DNA from: Hadesarchaea archaeon
GTDB taxonomy: Archaea; Hadarchaeota; Hadarchaeia; Hadarchaeales; WYZ-LMO6
Assembly (NCBI GenBank): GCA_004347925.1
Contig: QNVD01000276.1
Location: forward strand, 1-6,291
Length of the DNA: 6,291 bases
Reading direction: 5' to 3'
The translations under genes were made by a program, and so were the position numbers. Below, piece by piece: positions 1-6,291 of the stretch. The notes beneath the pieces were generated by a model, which saw nothing but the letters and a program-made list of their open reading frames with translations, was not told where the DNA came from and searched no databases. The first letter of the stretch is position 1. Every line of letters begins with the position of its first letter.

Positions 1-2
1 CC

Positions 3-80
3 CACTCCCTGGTGGTGCCGGGCAGGCTGCACTTCCTGGAGGAGGAGGCCCTCAGGGTGATAGGGGGGGCGGAGCTTTGA
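3..80 (+). CDS. dphB: Diphthine synthase, C-terminal end only (partial)
   Basis: An open frame enters from the left edge and ends at TGA 78-80, giving 25 residues that begin HSLVVPGRLHFLEEEAL. This resembles the conserved C-terminus of archaeal diphthine synthase (the VPGKLH-x-x-E-x-E region). That SAM-dependent methyltransferase trimethylates the modified histidine of elongation factor 2 during diphthamide synthesis. The stop overlaps the TTG of the next gene (TTGA), so the two genes are probably cotranscribed. Only the tail is visible, with no SAM-binding motif, so the name rests on this short motif and the archaeal context. The alternative is an unrelated protein with a similar tail. Confidence 0.6.
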   Translation, partial: HSLVVPGRLHFLEEEALRVIGGAEL

Positions 81-322
81 GCGGGGTGGAGGAGGAGCTG
101 GCCCGGGAGATAGAGAGGTGGTCCAGGAAGCTGGAGGAGGCCCTCAGGGGGGTGAGGCCCTCGGACGAGAGGGGGAGGAGGCTGCTGGAGAACATAGAGG
201 CCTACCGGAAGGACTCCCACCACTTCCGCTCCCGCTCCCCCGTCAAGAGCTTCGAGTGCCTGATCTGGGCCTGGGCCCTCCTGGAGATGGGAAGGGAGTT
301 CGGCTGCCTATCTGGCCCCTAG
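77..322 (+). CDS. DUF357 family small protein
   Basis: This is a small protein of 81 residues, charged and predicted mostly helical. The first 35 residues look like an amphipathic helix rich in Glu and Arg. The second half carries the DUF357 pattern: ENIEAYRKDSHHF (about 39-51), then a helix with SFECLIWAWALLEMG (about 58-72). The family is archaeal, typically 75-95 residues, and has no established function. The gene starts at TTG 77 in a 4-base overlap with the preceding stop; a GGAG lies only 2 bases upstream. GTG 86, with that GGAG 11 bases upstream, is an alternative start that would remove three residues. The last 15 bases overlap the convergent arfB gene. The link to dphB suggests cotranscription, but I infer no function from it. 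Confidence 0.72.
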   Translation: MSGVEEELAREIERWSRKLEEALRGVRPSDERGRRLLENIEAYRKDSHHFRSRSPVKSFECLIWAWALLEMGREFGCLSGP

Positions 323-958
323 CTCCGAGGCCAGCCTCCTGACCTCCTCCACCGCCGCCTCCACCGCCCTCTCCAGCATCTCCCTGCCCAGCCTGAGGTC
401 CGCCCTCACCCCCTTCTCCAGGACCTCCCTGGCGTGCCTCTCGGCCCAGGGGTAGCGCCTGCGGGCCTCCCCCAGCCCCACGAAGCCCACCTCGGGGTGC
501 CTCTCCGGGTCCGCGTGCTCCCTCAGCCTGGAGAGGTCGGCGAAGCCCGCGGCCGCCGCCGCGCTCACCTCCCCCGTTCCGGCGTGGGGGCCCTCCAGCT
601 CCACCAGCTCGGTGGTGAAGGCCAGCCTCATGCCCAGCCTCCTCTCCAGGGCGGGGAGGTGGTCCCTCAGCGGCTTGTTCCCCCCGTGGGCGTTCACCAG
701 CACCGCCGCCTCTATCCCCAGAACCTCCCTCGCCTCCCTGAGCCTCCGGCTGAGCTCCCCCAGCACCCTCCTCAGGGGGTGGTGCCTGCCCGTGTCTATG
801 AGGGGCAGCTCGTGGGAGGTGAACAGCACCCCCAGGAACTTGGCCCCGCTCCTCTTGGCGGCCTCCAGCGCCACGTGGGCCCCCAGCTTGGCATCGGTGT
901 CGGGGGGAAGCGCGGCCCCGTGCCTCTCCTCGTGGGAGCCCAGGGCCAGCACTCCCAC
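308..958 (-). CDS. arfB: 2-amino-5-formylamino-6-ribosylaminopyrimidinone 5'-phosphate deformylase (ArfB), creatininase family
   Basis: ArfB is the second enzyme of archaeal riboflavin and F420 precursor synthesis. It removes the formyl group from the formamidopyrimidine that ArfA makes from GTP. The protein has the creatininase-fold metal-ligand pattern: GSHEERHG near the N-terminus (Glu11, His13), LPPDTDAK (Asp22), VNAHGGN (His91) and HAGTGEVS (Glu130). The region FLGVLFTSHELPLIDTGRHH is also typical of ArfB rather than creatininases. I chose GTG 958, giving 216 residues, because it lies 7 bases after the ribH stop and has GAGG 6 bases upstream. GTG 1003 is open in frame and would add 15 residues (231 aa), overlapping ribH by 38 bases; it remains possible. 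This is the last gene of the riboflavin cluster, and its 3' end overlaps the convergent DUF357 gene. Confidence 0.85.
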   Translation of the reverse strand: MGVLALGSHEERHGAALPPDTDAKLGAHVALEAAKRSGAKFLGVLFTSHELPLIDTGRHHPLRRVLGELSRRLREAREVLGIEAAVLVNAHGGNKPLRDHLPALERRLGMRLAFTTELVELEGPHAGTGEVSAAAAAGFADLSRLREHADPERHPEVGFVGLGEARRRYPWAERHAREVLEKGVRADLRLGREMLERAVEAAVEEVRRLASELGAR

Positions 959-965
959 CCTGGCC

Positions 966-1379
966 TCAGCCGATCCCCAGCTTTCTGGCCGTCTTGACCG
1001 CACTCTCCACCGCTCTCCTGGCGTACTCGTTCACCCTGTCCAGCGCCTGGAGCCTGGTCATGCCCGGCCCGGAGATGCCGAGCGCCACGGGCTTCCCGTA
1101 CTCCAGCGCCAGATCCATCAGCTTCCTGGTGGTGTGCTGCATGATCACCTCGTCGTGCTCCGTCTCCCCCTCTATCACCGCGCCCAGCGTCACCACGGCG
1201 TCCACCTTACCCTCCGAGAGCAGCTTCTTCACGGCCACCGGTATCTCCCAGACCCCAGGAACCAGCACCTCCCTGACCAGCTCGGCCCCGAGGAACTCCG
1301 CGTGCCTCTTGGCGAACTCCACCATGGGTCCTACCACGTCCCAGGAGAACTCGCTCGCCACCAGTCCCAGCTTCACCAC
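966..1379 (-). CDS. ribH: 6,7-dimethyl-8-ribityllumazine synthase (lumazine synthase)
   Basis: RibH condenses 5-amino-6-ribitylaminouracil with 3,4-dihydroxy-2-butanone 4-phosphate to give 6,7-dimethyl-8-ribityllumazine, the penultimate riboflavin precursor. The 137 residues match the usual length of archaeal RibH. Visible signatures are VPGVWEIPVAVKKLL (about 40-54), the active-site block LGAVIEGETEHDEVIM with the probable catalytic His75, and GISGPGMTRLQA (101-112) with phosphate-binding Thr/Arg. The start is GTG 1379, preceded by a near-perfect Shine-Dalgarno GGAGGTGA that contains the ribC stop codon. The next codon is also GTG (1376) and could be the true start. The gene lies between ribC and arfB and is almost certainly translated from the same message. 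Confidence 0.95.
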   Translation of the reverse strand: MVKLGLVASEFSWDVVGPMVEFAKRHAEFLGAELVREVLVPGVWEIPVAVKKLLSEGKVDAVVTLGAVIEGETEHDEVIMQHTTRKLMDLALEYGKPVALGISGPGMTRLQALDRVNEYARRAVESAVKTARKLGIG

Positions 1380-1383
1380 TTCC

Positions 1384-3178
<1,795 letters not shown>

Positions 3179-3186
3179 TTTACCAC

Positions 3187-3206
3187 TTTTGGTTTTATTT
3201 CCAAAT
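3187..3206. promoter_or_regulatory. Inverted repeat, candidate RbkR operator
   Basis: The AT-rich segment contains TTTGG (3188-3192) and CCAAA (3201-3205) as 5-base inverted arms around an 8-base spacer, TTTTATTT. It lies 10-27 bases upstream of the rbkR start. Operators for winged-HTH dimers are commonly imperfect palindromes of this size, and rbkR controls riboflavin genes in other archaea. I infer an operator from symmetry and position only; the arms are short and could arise by chance. Confidence 0.35.
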
Positions 3207-3216
3207 ACGGCTTTAA

Positions 3217-4263
<1,047 letters not shown>

Positions 4264-5472
4264 ATGTCGCTCCCCACTCTCGATCAGGTGGAGGTAAAGG
4301 GCAAGACCGTCCTGCTCAGGGTGGACATCAACTCCCCCCTGGATCCCAAGACCGGGGAGATCCTGGAGGACTCCAGGATGAGGGAGTGCGCCCCCACCAT
4401 AAGGGAGCTGGCCGGGAAGGGGGCCAAGGTGGTGGTGCTGGCCCACCAGGGAAGGCCGGGGGACGAGGACTTCGCCAGGCTGGAGAAGCATGCCGCCAGG
4501 CTGAGCCAGATCCTGGGCATGCCCGTCAGGTACGTCCCCGACGTCCTGGGGCCCGCGGCCAAGGAGGCCATAAGGGGGCTGAGACCGGGGGAGGTCCTGC
4601 TGCTGGAGAACGTGAGGTTCTGCGCCGAGGAGTCCCTGAGCGGCACCCCGGAGCAGATGGCCAGGACCTTCCTGGTCCGGGAGCTCTCCTCGCTGGCCGA
4701 CCTCTACGTGAACGACGCCTTCGGGGCAGCCCACCGTGGGCAGCCCTCCCTGGTGGGCTTCGGGGCCGTCCTCCCCACCTACGCCGGGAGGCTCATGGAG
4801 AGGGAGCTGAGGGGGCTGGGGAGGGCCAGGGAGCCGGAGAGGCCCTGCGTCTACGTGCTGGGGGGAGGGAAGTCCAAGGACTCGCTGGCCATGATCGAGA
4901 ACGTGCTCTCGAAGGGCATCGCCGACCTGGTCCTCACGGGCGGGCTGGTGGCCCAGCTCTTCCTCTCGGCCTCCGGAAGGCAGCTGGGAGGACCCAACGA
5001 GCAGATCCTCAAGGAGAAGGGCTTCGAGAAGGAGAGGGAAAGGGCCAAAAAGCTCCTCTCCGCCTACGGTGAGAAGATCAGGCTACCCGTGGACCTGGCG
5101 GTGGAGAAGGGGGGGAGGAGGGAGGAGGTGGAGGTTTCCTCCCTGCCCGTGGAGTTCCCCGTGAAGGACGTGGGGAGCAGGACCATCAGGGAGTATTCGG
5201 AGCTCATCCGGAAGGCCAGGACCGTGGTGGCCAACGGACCCCTGGGGGTGTTCGAGCAGGAGGGCTTCGAGAGGGGAACGGTGGAGGTGCTGAGGGCCAT
5301 GGCCGACTCGCAGGCCTACACCATCATAGGGGGAGGGCACATGGTGGCGGCGGCGGAGAAGGCGGGGGTGCTCTCGAAGATCCGCCACGTGAGCACAGGG
5401 GGCGGGGCCTGCATAAGCTTCCTGGCCGGGGAGCCCATGCCGGTGGTGGAGCTCCTGCTGAGAAAAGCCTAG
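4264..5472 (+). CDS. pgk: Phosphoglycerate kinase, archaeal type
   Basis: PGK transfers phosphate between 1,3-bisphosphoglycerate and ADP, the step after GAPDH. The 402-residue protein has the N-terminal substrate motif VLLRVDINSPLDP (16-28), with Arg19, Asp21 and Asn23; then AHQGRPGDEDF (60-70), LLENVRFCAEES (113-124), YVNDAFGAAHRGQPS (148-162), the nucleotide-domain VLGGGKSKDS (198-207), ANGPLGVFE (323-331), IIGGGHM (354-360) and STGGGA (377-382). RVDINSPLDP and LAHQGRP, rather than RVDFNVP and SHLGRP, mark it as the archaeal subfamily. The ATG follows the gap stop with no spacing (TGAATG) and has no clear Shine-Dalgarno, so translation probably depends on ribosomes finishing gap. It is convergent with the malate dehydrogenase-like gene. 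Confidence 0.97.
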   Translation: MSLPTLDQVEVKGKTVLLRVDINSPLDPKTGEILEDSRMRECAPTIRELAGKGAKVVVLAHQGRPGDEDFARLEKHAARLSQILGMPVRYVPDVLGPAAKEAIRGLRPGEVLLLENVRFCAEESLSGTPEQMARTFLVRELSSLADLYVNDAFGAAHRGQPSLVGFGAVLPTYAGRLMERELRGLGRAREPERPCVYVLGGGKSKDSLAMIENVLSKGIADLVLTGGLVAQLFLSASGRQLGGPNEQILKEKGFEKERERAKKLLSAYGEKIRLPVDLAVEKGGRREEVEVSSLPVEFPVKDVGSRTIREYSELIRKARTVVANGPLGVFEQEGFERGTVEVLRAMADSQAYTIIGGGHMVAAAEKAGVLSKIRHVSTGGGACISFLAGEPMPVVELLLRKA

Positions 5473-5583
5473 CCAGCTGCCAAGAGGCGAGAGTAGGCTG
5501 AAAAGACCCGGTCCGGCCCGACGAGGGTGTGAAGCCCCGATGAACCCGTGGGGTCCCAGCGTGATGGTCTCGGAGCCATGCCC
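5473..5583. other. Convergent spacer between pgk and the dehydrogenase, no gene seen
   Basis: These 111 bases separate two genes that end toward each other. I see no coding frame with family character and no tRNA. Two small stem-loops are possible: GCCCC 5534-5538 with GGGGT 5550-5554, and ATGG 5564-5567 with CCAT 5576-5579. The only T-run in either direction is TTTT on the minus strand (5502-5505), which could help end the dehydrogenase transcript. No T-run follows pgk on the plus strand. Isolated matches to box C (GTGATGG, 5561) and box D (CTGA, 5498) are in the wrong order for a C/D RNA. Confidence 0.4.
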
Positions 5584-6291
5584 TCAGCCCCACTCCTCCG
5601 GCCAGATCCCCAGCTCCCTGGCCGTCCTCCTCAGATCCTCCCAGATCTCGTCCGCCAGAGGTATGCCCTCCCTGAGGTACCTCTCCCTCTTCCTGAACTC
5701 CGGCTCCCCCGGCACCAGGATCTCCTGGACCCCCTCCGCCCTCCTGGAGGACTTCACCTCCCTGATGAACTCCTCCGCCTCCTCCAGGAACCTCTCCCTG
5801 TCCGTGAAGGCCCCGGGATCCAGCGCCGCCATCAGATCGCCCTTGGTGCAGAAGCCCTCCACCGGCTCCAGGGTGCCCCTGACCCTCCTCCCGGCCGCGG
5901 CGTTCACCATGGGGCCCGCCAGGAGCTCCAGCACGAAGGCCAGCCCGTAGCCCTTGGGTCCCCCGAACGGGCTCAGCGCCCCCCTCAGCCCCTCCTCCGG
6001 ATCCGTGGTGGGCCTGCCCCACCTGTCCACCGCCCAGCCCTCCGGTATCCTCTCCCCCTTCTTGGCGGCCTCCACCAGCTTTCCCCTGGCCGCCACGCTC
6101 ATGGCCATGTCCAGCAGGACGGGTGTGCGGGTGGGGAGGGCCACGGCCAGGGCGTTGGTGCCGAGCAGGGGCTCGCACCCTCCCCAGGGGTGAACCAGGG
6201 GATCGGTGGTGGTGGCCACCACCCCCACCATCCCCCTCCTGGCCGCCATCTCCGCGTAGTAACCCGCTATCCCGAAGTGGTTGGAGTTGAA
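5584..6291 (-). CDS. mdh: Malate dehydrogenase-like oxidoreductase, Ldh_2 family (5' end beyond window)
   Basis: The frame stays open to the right edge, so the N-terminal roughly 110 residues are missing; 235 residues are visible, ending at TGA 5586-5584. The family is NAD(P)-dependent malate/L-sulfolactate/ureidoglycolate dehydrogenases, unrelated to classical MDH. Visible residues start with FNSNHFGIAGYYAEMA, which holds the likely catalytic His (fifth residue). They continue with PLLGTNALAVALPT, LLDMAMSVAARGKL, EGWAVDRWGRPTTDPEE, SPFGGPKGYGLAFVLELLAG, CTKGDLMAALDP and a helical tail with REVKSSRRAEG. GGPKGYGLA and CTKGDL resemble methanogen malate dehydrogenase of the Methanothermus type. 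Malate is the preferred call; sulfolactate or another 2-hydroxyacid is possible. ATG 6249 is an internal methionine, not the start. Confidence 0.88.
   Translation of the reverse strand, partial: FNSNHFGIAGYYAEMAARRGMVGVVATTTDPLVHPWGGCEPLLGTNALAVALPTRTPVLLDMAMSVAARGKLVEAAKKGERIPEGWAVDRWGRPTTDPEEGLRGALSPFGGPKGYGLAFVLELLAGPMVNAAAGRRVRGTLEPVEGFCTKGDLMAALDPGAFTDRERFLEEAEEFIREVKSSRRAEGVQEILVPGEPEFRKRERYLREGIPLADEIWEDLRRTARELGIWPEEWG

Noticed and set aside
5502..5530. Fluoride-type riboswitch resemblance near GGCTGAAAAG and GGCGAGAG
   Set aside because: Only short words match; the conserved pseudoknot arrangement is absent, and the site lies 3' of both genes rather than in a leader.
5476..5583. tRNA or C/D box RNA in the pgk-downstream spacer
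   Set aside because: GGGTTCATCGGGG on the minus strand resembles a T-loop, but no T-stem or acceptor pairing forms. The C-like and D-like words are in the wrong order and spacing for a C/D RNA.

Overview
This window is a compact, GC-rich piece of an archaeal chromosome carrying housekeeping genes. The archaeal assignment rests on several independent genes: an archaeal-type riboflavin synthase (RibC), the regulator/CTP-dependent riboflavin kinase RbkR, an ArfB-type formamide hydrolase, an archaeal-type phosphoglycerate kinase, a DUF357 protein and the tail of an apparent diphthine synthase. An AT-rich TATA-like promoter in an otherwise very GC-rich sequence agrees. Arginine is encoded mostly by AGG and coding strands are purine-rich, which suggests a thermophile. 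The lineage cannot be fixed from this window.

Layout, left to right: (1) positions 3-80, + strand: the last 25 codons of a probable dphB, overlapping by 4 bases a small DUF357 gene (77-322). (2) positions 308-3178, - strand: a five-gene riboflavin cluster transcribed right to left as rbkR, ribB, ribC, ribH, arfB. The junctions overlap or are a few bases apart, with strong Shine-Dalgarno sequences inside the preceding genes. (3) positions 3179-3261: an 83-base AT-rich divergent promoter region with a TATA element and a small inverted repeat that is a candidate RbkR operator. (4) positions 3262-5472, + strand: gap (class I, bacterial-type GAPDH) directly abutting pgk (archaeal type). (5) positions 5473-5583: a convergent spacer with no gene. 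(6) positions 5584-6291, - strand: the C-terminal two thirds of an Ldh_2-family malate dehydrogenase-like gene cut by the right edge.

Functionally, ArfB acts early in archaeal riboflavin synthesis, on the formamidopyrimidine made from GTP. RibB supplies the four-carbon dihydroxybutanone phosphate. RibH joins the two branches to lumazine, RibC makes riboflavin, and the kinase domain of RbkR makes FMN. The HTH domain of RbkR probably controls the cluster. The first enzyme (GTP cyclohydrolase III, ArfA), the reductase ArfC and the FAD-forming enzyme are not in the window. gap and pgk catalyse consecutive steps of lower glycolysis/gluconeogenesis.

I found no mobile element, CRISPR array, tRNA or rRNA, and no clearly new system. 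The points most worth a second look are the bacterial-type GAPDH paired with an archaeal PGK, unusual residues near its active site and cofactor pocket, and the compact divergent promoter shared by gap and rbkR.
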